Shown here: piece by piece, positions 18,565 to 28,762 of the stretch | Position numbering within the stretch: position 1 is the stretch's first letter | How the letters are laid out: the number at the start of each line of letters is the position of its first letter | Origin: Candidatus Kapaibacterium sp. | GTDB lineage: Bacteria; Bacteroidota; Ignavibacteria; Kapaibacteriales; UBA2268 | Length of the DNA stretch: 45,745 nucleotides | Direction of reading: 5' to 3' | Assembly: GCA_028376765.1 (NCBI GenBank) | Contig: JAONBD010000010.1 | Span: 1-45,745 of the forward strand | Position numbers and translations under genes: made by a program | The notes under the pieces: model-generated | The model's database searches: none | Seen by the model: the letters and a program-made list of their open reading frames with translations, nothing else | Told to the model about the DNA's origin: nothing

Positions 18565-19155
18565 TTAATTATTAATTAATAATGATTTATATATTTTAGT
18601 TAGTATTAAAGATATAGTGATACCTAAAAAACTACCAACAATTATATCAATTGGGTAATGTACTCCAACAAAAACTCTGCTTAATGCAACTAATGCGGCT
18701 AAAGAATAAAATATTACTTTATATTTTGGGAAATAAAAGCTAAGTGAGCTTGCAGCAAAAAAATTGTTGGTAGCATGAGCTGAGGGGAAAGACTTTCCAC
18801 CTCCACAATTTACTAGAAGATTTACGTTGTCAATAGTATTACAAGGTCTTAATCTTCCTACCCATTCTTTTATTAGACCTGCACTTATCTGATCTGATAA
18901 CCCAATACCAACTGCCAGCAAAATAGCCATGGAAATACCACGAATATTCTTTTTAATAAAGTTATTAAAATAATTATTATAACTATTTGTTGATGAATAG
19001 TCAAGAAATATTAAATAAAAAAATAAATATATATAAATAGGTAACCAATATTTAGAATTAGTAATAATTGGCATTATTAGGTCAGTAATTTTATTAGATA
19101 ATGTTTTGTTAATAAATAAAAAGAGCTTAGTATCAATAATAAGTAATTCTTCCAT
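18565..19155 (-). CDS. PAP2-superfamily membrane phosphatase
   Basis: Members remove phosphate from lipids such as undecaprenyl pyrophosphate or phosphatidylglycerol phosphate at the outer face of the inner membrane. The 196-residue protein has several hydrophobic segments and the three PAP2 motifs: KEWVGRLRPC, FPSAHA (Ser and catalytic His) and SRVFVGVHYPIDI. Its start codon overlaps the stop of the upstream histidine kinase by one base (TAATG), suggesting coupled translation. It converges on the ABC ATPase gene with a 4-nt gap in an AT palindrome. The substrate cannot be told from sequence. Confidence 0.85.
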   Translation of the reverse strand: MEELLIIDTKLFLFINKTLSNKITDLIMPIITNSKYWLPIYIYLFFYLIFLDYSSTNSYNNYFNNFIKKNIRGISMAILLAVGIGLSDQISAGLIKEWVGRLRPCNTIDNVNLLVNCGGGKSFPSAHATNNFFAASSLSFYFPKYKVIFYSLAALVALSRVFVGVHYPIDIIVGSFLGITISLILTKIYKSLLINN

Positions 19156-21332
19156 TATTTCCTTGGGAGTTTAATATAAAAGCTTGACCCTTTGTTTTCT
19201 TCTGATTCAATCCAAATATTACCACCATTAATTAAGGTTAAATCATAGGATAATTGCAAACCTAATCCAGCTCCCTTTTTAAAGCTAGTAGCAATAGTGT
19301 TTTTGTCAAAATCTTTATTAAATAAGTTTTTAATATATTTATTATTGATACCTTCGCCTTCGTCCCTAACTAATAATGTTATACTTTTATCATTTATTTC
19401 ATAAATACTCATAGAAATACATTTATTATTATTTGAATATTTAACTGCATTACCAATTATATTTCTCAAAATTGTATTTACCATGTCTTTATCTGCAAAT
19501 ATTAATAATTCATCAGATATTGTATTATTTATTATTAGATCTTTATCAATTATTTCAATACTGTTATATTTTATAACTTCTTTAATTATTGAATTAATAT
19601 CAAATATTGTTTTATTAGGACTTATCGACTTGTTTTTTCTTCTTACCCACGTTAGTAAATTCTTCATTAGTTGATATGAATCATGAAGTGAATTATTTAT
19701 TCTTTCGTTAATAAAATCACTATCATCAGTCTCATTATTTTTAATATCTTCTATAAGTATGTCGCTCAAACCAACTAAAGACCCAAGTGAATTAGTTAAA
19801 TCGTGTGAAATAATAGAAATCAATTTATCTTTAAACTCATTTGATTCTTGTAATTTTAATTGAATATCAATTAGTGTGGTAACATCTTTAAAAGACATAA
19901 TGCTAACATAGTCATTATTTTCATTAATATGATTTATAATATTCACTTCCACATATTGAATAACTCCATCAGTATTTACATACCTATAGGTTATGGTTTG
20001 CTGCTCGAGTGACTTAGATTCTTTCCAATTTTTATAAAATAACAATGCATCTTTTTTATCATCTTTATGAATTCTAGAAAATAGTGAAAATATACTCTCT
20101 AACTGTAATGTTGTACTAAATATTCTTTTAGAATTGGCTGTAAAATAGAGTAACTTATAATTTTCAAAAAGTGCTAGAACTACGTTTGTGTTATTAGTTA
20201 CTAACTCAAGGTTTTGTTTTGTTGTTTGCTCTTCATTTATATTTTTAGATATTCCAAACCAATTAGTTTTACCATTATAATCATATAAGTAAGCATTTAC
20301 TTGAAACCACTTGTAAGTACCATCATTAGACCTCATTCTTTGAATATTATCGTAGGTAATCTTATTTGCAAAACTATTTTGCCATTTTTCAATAATATTA
20401 GGCACATCACTTTGGTGCATAAATTCTAACCAGTTATTCTTCAATAAATATTCCTGATCTTTACCAAAGAAGTCTACACCAAATTTATTTACATAAGTTA
20501 TATTCCCATCTTTATCAGCAATCCATAAAAGATGTGGTATTGACTCAAATAAAAATTCAAACTTTGCCTTTACTGAGTTCAATTCTAGTTCAGCAAGTTT
20601 CTGAATATTAATATCGATATGTATTCCAGTTAGAATCTTAGGCTTCCAATTTGAGAACCGATCTAAAATTTTCCCAACACCTTTTATCCAATGCCAATCT
20701 CCCTTGGCATTTTTTAATCTAATATCAATATGAAATGTATCTATTTGTTTTAAAGTAATTTCTTTTTGTAGGGTATTGAGGGCGATTTTGTCATCGGGAT
20801 GTATTATTGAATCAAAAAAGCTAAACGAATCATTAATCTCTTTTTTTGAGTAACCGAGCATGGAAAACCACTCTTCGTTTGCATCATGAGAGTTATATTC
20901 ATTGTCTTGATACCAAATACCAAGCCTTGATGATTCTATTATCAGTTTATACTTATTCTTGAGCTTTTCAATTTCTTGCTTGTAAATTTCTCTTTCAGTT
21001 AGATCTCGAAGAATAGAAACTAAATATTTATTAGAATCTTTATCTTCTATAAATACTATTTTGGATTCTATAAAAATATTCTTTCCTTGGGTGTCTTTAA
21101 CCCATGAATCAAAGGTGGGATCATTAATTGCCGAATCAAACACTGTTTTATAATCTAAAAGAGCCTGATCTCTATCCTCTAATGGGAAAATTACATTAAA
21201 GGGCTTATCAATTACATCTTTTTCTGATAATTTGTATAAATTAAGGTAAGCTTTGTTGCAGTCAACAACAATTCCATTCGAATCAGAAATTACAATAGGT
21301 TCGTTAACTAATTTCCAAATATCATTGAACAT
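19155..21332 (-). CDS. Multi-PAS sensor histidine kinase
   Basis: From the chosen start (MFNDIWKLVNEPIVISD) the protein has 725 residues and no transmembrane segment, so it is probably cytosolic. It contains about four PAS domains (roughly residues 5-115, 130-245, 255-365, 370-490), the second and third of PAC-containing type. A HisKA domain follows with SHDLTNSLGS (phospho-acceptor His510), then an ATPase domain with NAVKY (N box), DEGEG (G1) and GAGLGL (G2). A longer reading from 21419 adds 29 residues that look like translated AT-rich spacer. No response regulator lies beside it. It is coupled to the downstream PAP2 phosphatase. The signal sensed is unknown. Confidence 0.88.
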   Translation of the reverse strand: MFNDIWKLVNEPIVISDSNGIVVDCNKAYLNLYKLSEKDVIDKPFNVIFPLEDRDQALLDYKTVFDSAINDPTFDSWVKDTQGKNIFIESKIVFIEDKDSNKYLVSILRDLTEREIYKQEIEKLKNKYKLIIESSRLGIWYQDNEYNSHDANEEWFSMLGYSKKEINDSFSFFDSIIHPDDKIALNTLQKEITLKQIDTFHIDIRLKNAKGDWHWIKGVGKILDRFSNWKPKILTGIHIDINIQKLAELELNSVKAKFEFLFESIPHLLWIADKDGNITYVNKFGVDFFGKDQEYLLKNNWLEFMHQSDVPNIIEKWQNSFANKITYDNIQRMRSNDGTYKWFQVNAYLYDYNGKTNWFGISKNINEEQTTKQNLELVTNNTNVVLALFENYKLLYFTANSKRIFSTTLQLESIFSLFSRIHKDDKKDALLFYKNWKESKSLEQQTITYRYVNTDGVIQYVEVNIINHINENNDYVSIMSFKDVTTLIDIQLKLQESNEFKDKLISIISHDLTNSLGSLVGLSDILIEDIKNNETDDSDFINERINNSLHDSYQLMKNLLTWVRRKNKSISPNKTIFDINSIIKEVIKYNSIEIIDKDLIINNTISDELLIFADKDMVNTILRNIIGNAVKYSNNNKCISMSIYEINDKSITLLVRDEGEGINNKYIKNLFNKDFDKNTIATSFKKGAGLGLQLSYDLTLINGGNIWIESEENKGSSFYIKLPRK

Positions 21333-21767
21333 TATATTCTCATATTTTTCATAATTACAAAATATAATAAAATATTTAAAATACCAATGAAACAACATAC
21401 AACTAAAGTAAAATATCAAAAAAATGTTTGGAAAGCTTTAATTAGCAAGTGAAATAGATTAAACTAGATTAGAGATGTTTGTAAAATATAGCCTCTCTTT
21501 ATCAAATAATTGTATAAGCTAAAGGTCTTTGTTTAGAGTACTTGATTAAAGTTAAGATTACAAAGAGAAAAATTTTTCTATTTTTCCATAAGCTTTATAA
21601 GTTGAAAGATTCCAATAGGATAGAAGCTAATGTATAGAAAGTGAAATACTCGTAAAGTACTAAATTCTAGTTTTGTTGAAGGTTGATCAATATTAGTTCA
21701 GGAACAAATCAACATTATTTTGTTGATAAATCTTGTAACATTCATTAAATTGAGATTTAACATAGCT

Positions 21768-21776
21768 TGTGGATAA
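21768..21776 (-). promoter_or_regulatory. Perfect DnaA box (TTATCCACA)
   Basis: TGTGGATAA on the plus strand is the exact complement of the DnaA consensus TTATCCACA. A one-mismatch site (TTATCAACA, complement at 21721-21729) lies 38 nt away. DnaA controls ribonucleotide reductase transcription in E. coli, so a regulatory role at nrdJ is reasonable. A replication origin is the alternative. Confidence 0.5.
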
Positions 21777-21888
21777 CTGAAGTTTGTTACAGGTAAAAAT
21801 TATTGGTTATTTAGTAACCCTCTAAAAAACAAATTGACTTAATCGGAAGCTTTTGTTTGTTCAAGTTAGATGGCATTTAAATTAGATG

Positions 21889-21919
21889 ATTATTTATATA
21901 ACAAGTTTATATAAATAAT
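21889..21919. promoter_or_regulatory. 13-bp perfect inverted repeat, candidate operator for nrdJ
   Basis: The arms ATTATTTATATAA and TTATATAAATAAT are perfectly complementary across the spacer CAAGT. The repeat ends 41 nt before the nrdJ ATG and abuts TATATTTA (21919-21926), which is one base from the Bacteroidota -7 element TAnnTTTG. It is pure A/T in the arms, so chance and helix-unwinding roles remain possible. It does not match the NrdR box consensus. Confidence 0.4.
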
Positions 21920-21960
21920 ATATTTACAAAAATAAGTAAGTTTTCATTTTCGGAGTATCG

Positions 21961-24900
21961 ATGCAAATCTCAAGACTATTCACCAAGGACGGGGTAAGCC
22001 CTTTTAAGCAGTTCAATTATACAAAAAGATCATCAGTTTTAAAAAACTCGGATGGATCTACAGTTTTTGAAATGAATAATGTAGAAGTACCAACAGGATG
22101 GTCTCAGATAGCAAGTGATGTTCTTGCCCAAAAATATTTTAGAAAAACTGGTGTTCCTCAGCAAGATGAAAACGGCAAGATATTAAAAGATGAAAACGGT
22201 GAAAAGATTCTTGGAAGCGAGAGTTCTGCGAAGCAGGTTGTAGATAGATTGGCAAGTACTTGGAGGCATTGGGGAGAGGAAAATGGATACTTCACAACCA
22301 AAAAAGATGCTCAAGCTTTTTATGATGAATTATGTTATATGCTTTTGAATCAGATGGCAGCTCCCAATTCGCCACAATGGTTTAATACAGGATTGAACCA
22401 CTCATACGGTATTACTGGTTCCAAACAAGGTCATTACTATGTAAACCCTGATACTGGAAAAGTTCAAAAGTCGAAAGACGCATACACAAGACCTCAACCA
22501 CATGCTTGTTTCATTCAATCTGTAAAAGATGATATGCTAAATGAGGGTGGCATATTCGATTTAGCAACAAGAGAGGCAAGAATTTTTAAATTTGGTTCTG
22601 GGACTGGATCTAATTATTCTAACATTAGAGGTAAGGGAGAAAAATTATCTGGGGGTGGAATTTCATCAGGAATGATGAGTTTCCTTAAAATATTTGATAA
22701 AGCTGCTGGAGCAATTAAATCTGGTGGTACAACAAGGCGTGCAGCAAAAATGGTGGTTGTAGATATAGATCACCCTGATGTAGAAGAGTTTATTACATGG
22801 AAGGCAAGAGAGGAAGAAAAGGTAGCAGCTTTAGTTGCAGGTTCAAAGGTTAATTCAACATTTTTGCAGGCAGTTTTGGAAGAAGCTGTTTCCAATGGTG
22901 CTGAAATTTCCGAAAATCCAAGGTTAGCAGAGCTAGTGCAAAAAGCACTCCACAGAGGTGCACCTCTTAATTACATAGATAGAACATTAGATTTAGTAAA
23001 GCAAGGGTTCACTTCATTAGACTTTGAAGTTTATGATACTCACTACGAAAGTGAAGCATATAACACTGTTTCTGGTCAGAATGCAAATAACTCTGTAAGG
23101 CTTACTAACGACTTTTTAAGAGCAGTTGAAAATGATGAAATGTGGGAACTAAAATTCCGAACTACTGGCGAGGTTTGCAAGCAAATTAGAGCTAAAGATT
23201 TGTGGGAGAAAATCAACCTTAGCTCTTGGAAATCTGCTGATCCAGGATTGCAATACGATACAACTATTAACGAATGGCATACATGCCCAGAATCTGGTAG
23301 AATCAACGCTTCTAACCCTTGCTCTGAATATATGTTTTTAGATGATACGGCTTGCAATTTAGCTAGTCTGAATCTTATGAAATTCTACAATGAAGAAACT
23401 GATACATTCTTGGTAGATGAATTTAGACATGCTTCTAGGTTATGGACAATCGTATTAGAGATTTCTGTTTTAATGGCTCAATTCCCTTCTCAAAGAGTTG
23501 CAGAGTTAAGCTACAAATTTAGAACTCTAGGTTTAGGATATGCTAACATTGGATCATTGCTAATGGTTAATGGCATTCCTTACGATTCTAAAGAGGCACT
23601 GGCAGTAACAGGTGCTATTACGTCTATTCTTTGTGGGCAAGCTTATGCAACTTCTGCCGAAATGGCTAAAGAGCTTGGTGCTTTCCCAGGTTTCAAAGAA
23701 AATAGAAGCCACATGCTTAAAGTAATAAGAAACCATAGAAGAGCTGCTTATAACCATAAACAAGCTGATTACGAAGGCCTTACAATTAGACCTAAAGGTA
23801 TTAATGAAATGTATTGCCCTAAGAGTTTACTTGAATCTGCAAGAGCTGTTTGGGACGAAGCTATTGAGCTTGGTGTACAATATGGATATAGAAACGCACA
23901 AACCACTGTTATAGCACCAACTGGAACTATTGGTTTAGTTATGGACTGTGATACTACAGGTATTGAGCCAGATTTTGCAATTATTAAGTATAAAAAACTA
24001 TCTGGTGGTGGTTATTTCAAAATTGTGAATCAATCAGTGAGAAAAGCTTTACACAAGTTGAATTACACCGAGAAGCAAATTGAAGAAATTGAAAAATACT
24101 CAAAGGGACATGGTACATTAGTTGGTTGTCCATCAATCAATAAAAAATCATTGAAAGAAAAAGGCTTTACCGATGAGAAAATCGAAGCAATCGAAAAGCA
24201 ACTCGATGATGTCTTTGATGTTTCATTTGCATTTAATAAATACAGCCTTGGTGAAGAGTTTTTAAAGCAAATAGGAATTTCGGAAGCAAGTTATAACGCA
24301 CCAAATTTTCATTTACTGAAAGAGCTAGGTTTCTCTGATAAAGACATAGATGCCGCTAACGATTATATTTGCGGTACAATGATGTTGGAAGGTGCTCCAC
24401 ATTTAAAAGATTATCACCTCCCAATTTTCGATTGTGCTAATAAATGCGGTAAAAAAGGTAAAAGATATATAGATTACATGGCACATGTAAGAATAATGGC
24501 TGCTGCCCAACCATTTATCTCAGGTGCAATTTCTAAGACTATTAATATGCCAAATGATGCATCTGTTAGTCAGGTTGGAGAAGTTCACATGAAATCGTGG
24601 AAATATATGCTTAAGGCAATTGCTCTTTACAGAGATAGCTCTAAGCTAAGCCAACCATTAAATTCTGCCAATTACGATGGACTTGATGAAATAATTACTC
24701 TAGGTGATGAATCTAATTTAGATGAAACGCTTGGGCAAAAAGAAGTACAAGAAAGAATTATAAGAAAAATAGAAAGAGAGAGATTACCTAAAAAGAGAAC
24801 TGGTATAATCAGAGAGGCTACTGTTGGCGGTCATAAAGTTTATCTGAGAACTGGTGAATATGACGATGGAAGATTAGGCGAAATATTTATTGATATGTAT

Positions 24901-25500
24901 AAAGAAGGTGCTGCTTTCCGTGGACTATTAAATAGTTTTGCAGTTCTTGCTTCAAAAGCATTGCAATATGGCGTTCCTCTCGAAGAATTAGTTGATTCCT
25001 TTACCTTTACTAGATTTGAGCCAGCTGGAATGGTGAATGGTCACGAAGCAATTAAGAATTCAACATCTATTTTGGATTACGTTTTCAGAACACTTGGATA
25101 CGACTATTTAAAGAGAAATGATTTTGTCCATGTAAATGCGATTGACGAAGTACCTGGCACCCCTCTCGAATCCGATAACAACAAGGGTAGAGAGTTTACT
25201 GAAGAAGCGGAATCAAAAAAACAAGATTTACCATCTCAGAAAGATGAAAGAGACATAATGTTAAATATTAACATGAGTTCTGAGCCAGATGATAGACCAG
25301 AAGTCAAAAGTACGAATATTGGTGGAGTTGCTGCTCTGCCAAATAGTGCTAAACCTCTTAAAGTTCTTGATGCTTCAAGGGAGGCTAAATCGCTAGGTTA
25401 TACAGGCGAAAGCTGTGGAACTTGTGGATCGGTACGGGTAAAAAGAAATGGTAGTTGCACAGTTTGTGAAAGTTGTGGGAACACAACTGGATGTAGTTAA
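21961..25500 (+). CDS. nrdJ: Adenosylcobalamin-dependent (class II) ribonucleotide reductase
   Basis: This enzyme reduces ribonucleotides to deoxyribonucleotides using a thiyl radical generated from adenosylcobalamin, with or without oxygen. The 1179-residue protein has the long NrdJ architecture. PHACF holds the first redox cysteine (Cys183). NPCSE at 452-456 holds the radical cysteine Cys454 and catalytic Glu456, and DDTACN holds the partner Cys465. The loop [14 protein letters not shown] and the phosphate-binding APTGTIG motif are present. The C-terminal tail is a cysteine-rich zinc-ribbon-like segment ([13 protein letters not shown]) that relays reducing power. No intein is seen. GGAG lies 5-8 nt before the ATG, and a terminator follows. 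Confidence 0.96.
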   Translation: MQISRLFTKDGVSPFKQFNYTKRSSVLKNSDGSTVFEMNNVEVPTGWSQIASDVLAQKYFRKTGVPQQDENGKILKDENGEKILGSESSAKQVVDRLASTWRHWGEENGYFTTKKDAQAFYDELCYMLLNQMAAPNSPQWFNTGLNHSYGITGSKQGHYYVNPDTGKVQKSKDAYTRPQPHACFIQSVKDDMLNEGGIFDLATREARIFKFGSGTGSNYSNIRGKGEKLSGGGISSGMMSFLKIFDKAAGAIKSGGTTRRAAKMVVVDIDHPDVEEFITWKAREEEKVAALVAGSKVNSTFLQAVLEEAVSNGAEISENPRLAELVQKALHRGAPLNYIDRTLDLVKQGFTSLDFEVYDTHYESEAYNTVSGQNANNSVRLTNDFLRAVENDEMWELKFRTTGEVCKQIRAKDLWEKINLSSWKSADPGLQYDTTINEWHTCPESGRINASNPCSEYMFLDDTACNLASLNLMKFYNEETDTFLVDEFRHASRLWTIVLEISVLMAQFPSQRVAELSYKFRTLGLGYANIGSLLMVNGIPYDSKEALAVTGAITSILCGQAYATSAEMAKELGAFPGFKENRSHMLKVIRNHRRAAYNHKQADYEGLTIRPKGINEMYCPKSLLESARAVWDEAIELGVQYGYRNAQTTVIAPTGTIGLVMDCDTTGIEPDFAIIKYKKLSGGGYFKIVNQSVRKALHKLNYTEKQIEEIEKYSKGHGTLVGCPSINKKSLKEKGFTDEKIEAIEKQLDDVFDVSFAFNKYSLGEEFLKQIGISEASYNAPNFHLLKELGFSDKDIDAANDYICGTMMLEGAPHLKDYHLPIFDCANKCGKKGKRYIDYMAHVRIMAAAQPFISGAISKTINMPNDASVSQVGEVHMKSWKYMLKAIALYRDSSKLSQPLNSANYDGLDEIITLGDESNLDETLGQKEVQERIIRKIERERLPKKRTGIIREATVGGHKVYLRTGEYDDGRLGEIFIDMYKEGAAFRGLLNSFAVLASKALQYGVPLEELVDSFTFTRFEPAGMVNGHEAIKNSTSILDYVFRTLGYDYLKRNDFVHVNAIDEVPGTPLESDNNKGREFTEEAESKKQDLPSQKDERDIMLNINMSSEPDDRPEVKSTNIGGVAALPNSAKPLKVLDASREAKSLGYTGESCGTCGSVRVKRNGSCTVCESCGNTTGCS

Positions 25501-25530
25501 TTATTTAATAAATAATATTTAATTAATATA

Positions 25531-25559
25531 AAGCCGAGACAATTTTCTCGGCTTTTTTT
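25531..25559 (+). terminator. Intrinsic terminator after nrdJ
   Basis: A 9-bp perfect stem (AAGCCGAGA / TCTCGGCTT) over a 6-nt loop is followed by a T run. It lies 30 nt after the nrdJ stop. Confidence 0.9.
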
Positions 25560-25680
25560 GTGTTCTTAACAAGAAAATATTTAAATTAAAATAGAATAAT
25601 TTAAAATAATATTTGGAAATTGGTTTTTTTTTTACCTTGCGTCAAATCTTGAGCATTTAAAATAAATACATGTGGCGATG

Positions 25681-25890
25681 CCACCTTGTTACATTTTGTT
25701 TATTTATGGTGTTGTGTGGACAGGATTATTTATTAATTATAAAGTAGTTATCTTTGACACTAATGGAAATGTTTAATATGACAAAAATTTAGTTGGTTCT
25801 CAAAAAATCAACTTAGGAAACAATAATATACCTATTATCGTAAGGTTAATTGAAGGCACAAATATAATAACTAAAAAATTCTTAGGGTGA
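25681..25890 (+). pseudogene. Relic of a type IX secretion C-terminal sorting domain
   Basis: In one frame, 25741-25890 reads KVVIFDTNGNV, a TAA stop at 25774-25776, YDKNLVGSQKINL, then VRLIEGTNIITKKFLG and a TGA. This is the pattern of the conserved C-terminal sorting domain of type IX secretion substrates (xDxNGxxxxxxxL...VRLxxGxxxxTKKFL). The internal TAA could come from a single change of a Leu codon TTA at a normally hydrophobic position. The frame upstream (25681-25740) is open, contains GLFIN and lacks the rest of a passenger protein; TAA stops it before that. No start codon or passenger domain survives, so this looks like the tail end of a decayed gene. Confidence 0.7.
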
Positions 25891-25894
25891 TAAG

Positions 25895-26587
25895 ATGATT
25901 AAAGTAATAATAATTCTAATAATAATAGCACCAATTTACTCGTTCTCACAGCTAAGAACAGTTTTCAAATTGGGAGACTGCAACTCTACAATTGATACAG
26001 AAAAATACAAGACATTAATGTTGACTGATATGATGGTAACTGACCGATATGACCAAGTGACAGTTTTTGGTTGTGACTGGGATGCTACAAAAGTTATTTA
26101 CAAACCTACTGGTTTTTTGGAGTATAATTCGAATACTTTCAATTATCATGATTATAAATATCATATTATCTATAATGAAGGAGCTTCTTCGACAATTACT
26201 AATAATGACTCGTATCTTTTTGAGTTAACAAATAATTCTGCTACCGAAGCTAAACATATTTTATTTGGCTCAAGTTCAATCGAATCAATAAAAAGTTTAT
26301 CATCTACATTTAGAAAAGCAATATCAGATAGTACTTGGGGAAGGGTTATCGATATACCTGCAAATTTTTATGAAATATATTCATATTTTGTGCCGCTAGA
26401 CTCAACTGATACTTACGCATCGGAATATACATCTAGTGAGCTTTTATACCCATTGTTTTTTGATGATGGAGATAATTGGCTAGAGTTAATATTAGATTCC
26501 GATAGATCTAACGAATTAGTTGGCTTTAGGTATTATTCCGATCGAAATAGCGATACCTATACCAAATTCATAAAACCAAATAATTAA
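25895..26587 (+). CDS. Exported protein of unknown function
   Basis: The 230-residue product begins with a probable signal peptide (MIKVIIILIIIAPIYSFS, cleavage after about residue 18). The mature part is rich in Asp, Ser, Thr and Tyr, has two Cys near the N-terminus (GDCN, FGCDWD), and shows no family I recognise. It starts 4 nt after the sorting-domain relic and ends at a bidirectional terminator shared with yidC. It carries no sorting domain of its own, so it is probably periplasmic or outer-membrane associated. The ORF looks intact, but the decayed sequence before it suggests a locus that has been rearranged. Confidence 0.7.
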   Translation: MIKVIIILIIIAPIYSFSQLRTVFKLGDCNSTIDTEKYKTLMLTDMMVTDRYDQVTVFGCDWDATKVIYKPTGFLEYNSNTFNYHDYKYHIIYNEGASSTITNNDSYLFELTNNSATEAKHILFGSSSIESIKSLSSTFRKAISDSTWGRVIDIPANFYEIYSYFVPLDSTDTYASEYTSSELLYPLFFDDGDNWLELILDSDRSNELVGFRYYSDRNSDTYTKFIKPNN

Positions 26588-26603
26588 TTTTAATTGTAAA
26601 TAC

Positions 26604-26635
26604 AAAAAAGCCGAGAAAATCATCTCGGCTTTTTT
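26604..26635. terminator. Bidirectional terminator between the exported protein and yidC
   Basis: Arms of 13 bp (AAAAAAGCCGAGA / TCTCGGCTTTTTT) over a 6-nt loop give a T run on both strands. It ends the plus-strand exported-protein gene and the minus-strand rpmH-yidC operon. The GCCGAGA stem core is the same as in the nrdJ terminator. Confidence 0.92.
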
Positions 26636-26647
26636 AATGTATTAATA

Positions 26648-28522
26648 TTATTTTTTCTTACGTTTTGTATCTCTATTTTTTGGAGTGTGTTGGTGTTTAG
26701 AAAGATTATTGTTTGGACCGCCGCCACCTTTTCTTTGCTCTTGAATTGCTTGGGCTTCTTTCATTTTCTTAGCTAACCAGCCTTCTTTTTTAGGCTTCTT
26801 ATTTTGTTTAAGAGTTTGAAGTGTGATAGTACTTTTGGCTATTTTATTCCAATATAGTTGTTGCAAAATACTCACTAAATTGAAGATGAAATAGTATAAG
26901 TTCAAACCAGCTGGGAAATTCGAGAACATAAATGTGAACATTACAGGCATTATGTAAATCATGCTTTTCTGTCTTGGATCAGTAACTGTAAGTTTCTGTT
27001 GTAAAAACATAGTAACACCCATAGCAAGTGCAAGCCCCGATAAACTTTCTAAACCAAGAATTGAAAAAGGAAACTCAATAATAGTATCTGGTACAGATAA
27101 ATCATCAATCCAACCTGGTATAAATTCGGTTTGTCTTAAGTTGATATTAGTTCTAAATACTGACCATAAAGTGTATAAAATTGGCATTTGAAGAAGAAGA
27201 GGCAAGCAACCACCAAATGGGTTTACGCCGTATTCTTGATAAAGCTTCATAGTCTCTGATTGTTGCTTAGTCATGTCATCAGAGTATTTATCACGAATTT
27301 TTTGCATTTCTGGTTGCAGCACTTTCATTTTCTGCATAGACTTCATTTGAGGTCTAGTAAGTGGGTATAAAGTGAATTTTAATATCACAGAGAAAACTAT
27401 GATAGTAATACCCCAGTTAACAATAAAGTGATTTATCAATAAAAAGAATTGAATAAATGCTTGACCAATATATCTAAAAAGCCACCAGCCGTAGTTAATC
27501 ATTTGGCTGAATCCATAGCCTTCTACAAGAGCTGATTCAATTGGACCAATAAATACTAAGAAAGATCTGCTTTGATCTCCACCGTTATATGGAACTCTAA
27601 GATTCAAATCATAATATTCGACCATTCCGTTATTAGGAGAAGTTTTTCTTTGTCCGGCTAGCTCAACAGTACCATCAAATTCATTAGTAGTGATTACAGC
27701 ACCAAAATATTTATTTTTTAATCCTATGTAATCTAATTTTCCAGATAGTGTTTCTTTTGCATCTTCTTCGATATCGTCGGCATCAATTGTAAGAACTTCT
27801 TCGTTCATAACAACTAAAGCTTCTGCTTCATTTGATTCATCAATTGTATTGTATTCTTGATATTTTAATCCACCTGACCAATTGAAGTTGTATTCGTTTT
27901 TGATAATATTATCAAGATTTACAAGTCTTACTTCTGTTTCAAGGTGATATTTATCACCAAAGAATCTATAAGTTCGCTCAATATATCTTGATTCATCCCA
28001 CTTCAAATATGCTTTAAGTTCGATTTCTTGTTCACCAGATATAGAATAAGATTTTTTAGGAGAGTCGAAAGTAAAATATAAATTACGAGTATCAACTCTT
28101 TTACCTTCTAAGCTTAAAAATTCTTGATATAATTGTTGATTATCTGGCCAAATTAATTGAGATGGCTCTCCATCCCATTTGTTATAATTTTTTAATTGCC
28201 ATTTTACGATTGAAGCACCTTTATTGCTTATTTCAGCAATCAACAAATCATTTTCAATAGTAAGAGTTTCTTCATTACCATTTGCAAAATCTGCAAAATA
28301 TTGACCATACTTATTAATATTCATAAGCGAATCATTAACAGGGTCTCTTGAAATTGTACTGCTATAAGAAGTGCTGTTCGATTCAGAACTATTTAAATCT
28401 GCTCGCTGTTCAAAATCCTCCCTTAATTTAGGAATTTCTTCTTGTTGAGTCCCCATATACATAGAGTATCCCACTAAAAGAAGGACTAATAAAACAATAC
28501 CAATGAGTGAATTTCTATCCAT
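26648..28522 (-). CDS. yidC: Membrane protein insertase YidC
   Basis: YidC inserts and folds inner-membrane proteins alone or with SecYEG. The 624-residue protein has the Gram-negative layout: an N-terminal membrane segment (residues 5-20), a large periplasmic beta domain to about residue 340, then a conserved core with about five membrane segments containing [17 protein letters not shown] and [20 protein letters not shown]. The C-terminus is a long Lys/Arg-rich tail that can bind ribosomes. It overlaps the yidD stop by 8 nt and is the last gene of rpmH-rnpA-yidD-yidC. Confidence 0.95.
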   Translation of the reverse strand: MDRNSLIGIVLLVLLLVGYSMYMGTQQEEIPKLREDFEQRADLNSSESNSTSYSSTISRDPVNDSLMNINKYGQYFADFANGNEETLTIENDLLIAEISNKGASIVKWQLKNYNKWDGEPSQLIWPDNQQLYQEFLSLEGKRVDTRNLYFTFDSPKKSYSISGEQEIELKAYLKWDESRYIERTYRFFGDKYHLETEVRLVNLDNIIKNEYNFNWSGGLKYQEYNTIDESNEAEALVVMNEEVLTIDADDIEEDAKETLSGKLDYIGLKNKYFGAVITTNEFDGTVELAGQRKTSPNNGMVEYYDLNLRVPYNGGDQSRSFLVFIGPIESALVEGYGFSQMINYGWWLFRYIGQAFIQFFLLINHFIVNWGITIIVFSVILKFTLYPLTRPQMKSMQKMKVLQPEMQKIRDKYSDDMTKQQSETMKLYQEYGVNPFGGCLPLLLQMPILYTLWSVFRTNINLRQTEFIPGWIDDLSVPDTIIEFPFSILGLESLSGLALAMGVTMFLQQKLTVTDPRQKSMIYIMPVMFTFMFSNFPAGLNLYYFIFNLVSILQQLYWNKIAKSTITLQTLKQNKKPKKEGWLAKKMKEAQAIQEQRKGGGGPNNNLSKHQHTPKNRDTKRKKK

Positions 28523-28751
28523 GATTAATTTCTTTTTTTACTTTTGGAACAGGATCGTAACCGCCTTTGCTTAAAGGATGACAACTAAGAACACGCTTAA
28601 TTGAAAGCCAAGTTCCATAAATTGCTCCATGCTTCTGAATTGCTTCGGCAGCATAATATGAACAAGTGGGTTGGAATCGACAGGATGACGGAAACAGTGG
28701 TGAAATAAATTTTTTGTAAATGTTAATTAAGAATATGAAAATGTTTTTCAT
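28515..28751 (-). CDS. yidD: Membrane protein insertion efficiency factor YidD
   Basis: YidD assists YidC-dependent insertion at the inner membrane. The 78-residue protein has an amphipathic hydrophobic N-terminus and the diagnostic block [19 protein letters not shown], followed by [13 protein letters not shown]. All three conserved cysteines are present. It lies 11 nt after rnpA and overlaps yidC by 8 nt. Confidence 0.95.
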   Translation of the reverse strand: MKNIFIFLINIYKKFISPLFPSSCRFQPTCSYYAAEAIQKHGAIYGTWLSIKRVLSCHPLSKGGYDPVPKVKKEINHG

Positions 28752-28762
28752 TTTAGTTTGAA

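Larger units (their letters stand above)
21420..21960. other. 540-base AT-rich intergenic region before nrdJ
   Basis: No ORF of plausible coding quality is present on either strand. The region holds a perfect DnaA box, two further DnaA-box-like sites facing each other around 21706-21729, and a long inverted repeat next to the nrdJ start. TGTAACA (21734-21740) and TGTTACA (21785-21791) flank the perfect box as an inverted pair. It separates two divergent genes, so it must also contain the promoters of nrdJ and the histidine kinase. I found no cobalamin riboswitch core. Confidence 0.6.

Noticed and set aside
18555-18585. AT palindrome at the LolD/PAP2 convergence as a terminator
   Set aside because: It is a TTAATTAATT run with no GC stem, so it would be a weak hairpin; it is too simple to call.
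21333-21419. 29-residue N-terminal extension of the histidine kinase
   Set aside because: The stretch is translated AT-rich spacer; a clean PAS start follows at 21332. A membrane anchor cannot be excluded, but nothing positive supports it.
21420-21960. Cobalamin riboswitch controlling nrdJ
   Set aside because: No B12-box core or matching hairpin series could be found on either strand.
21961-25500. Intein within nrdJ
   Set aside because: NrdJ genes often carry inteins, but the chain is continuous with no intein motifs.
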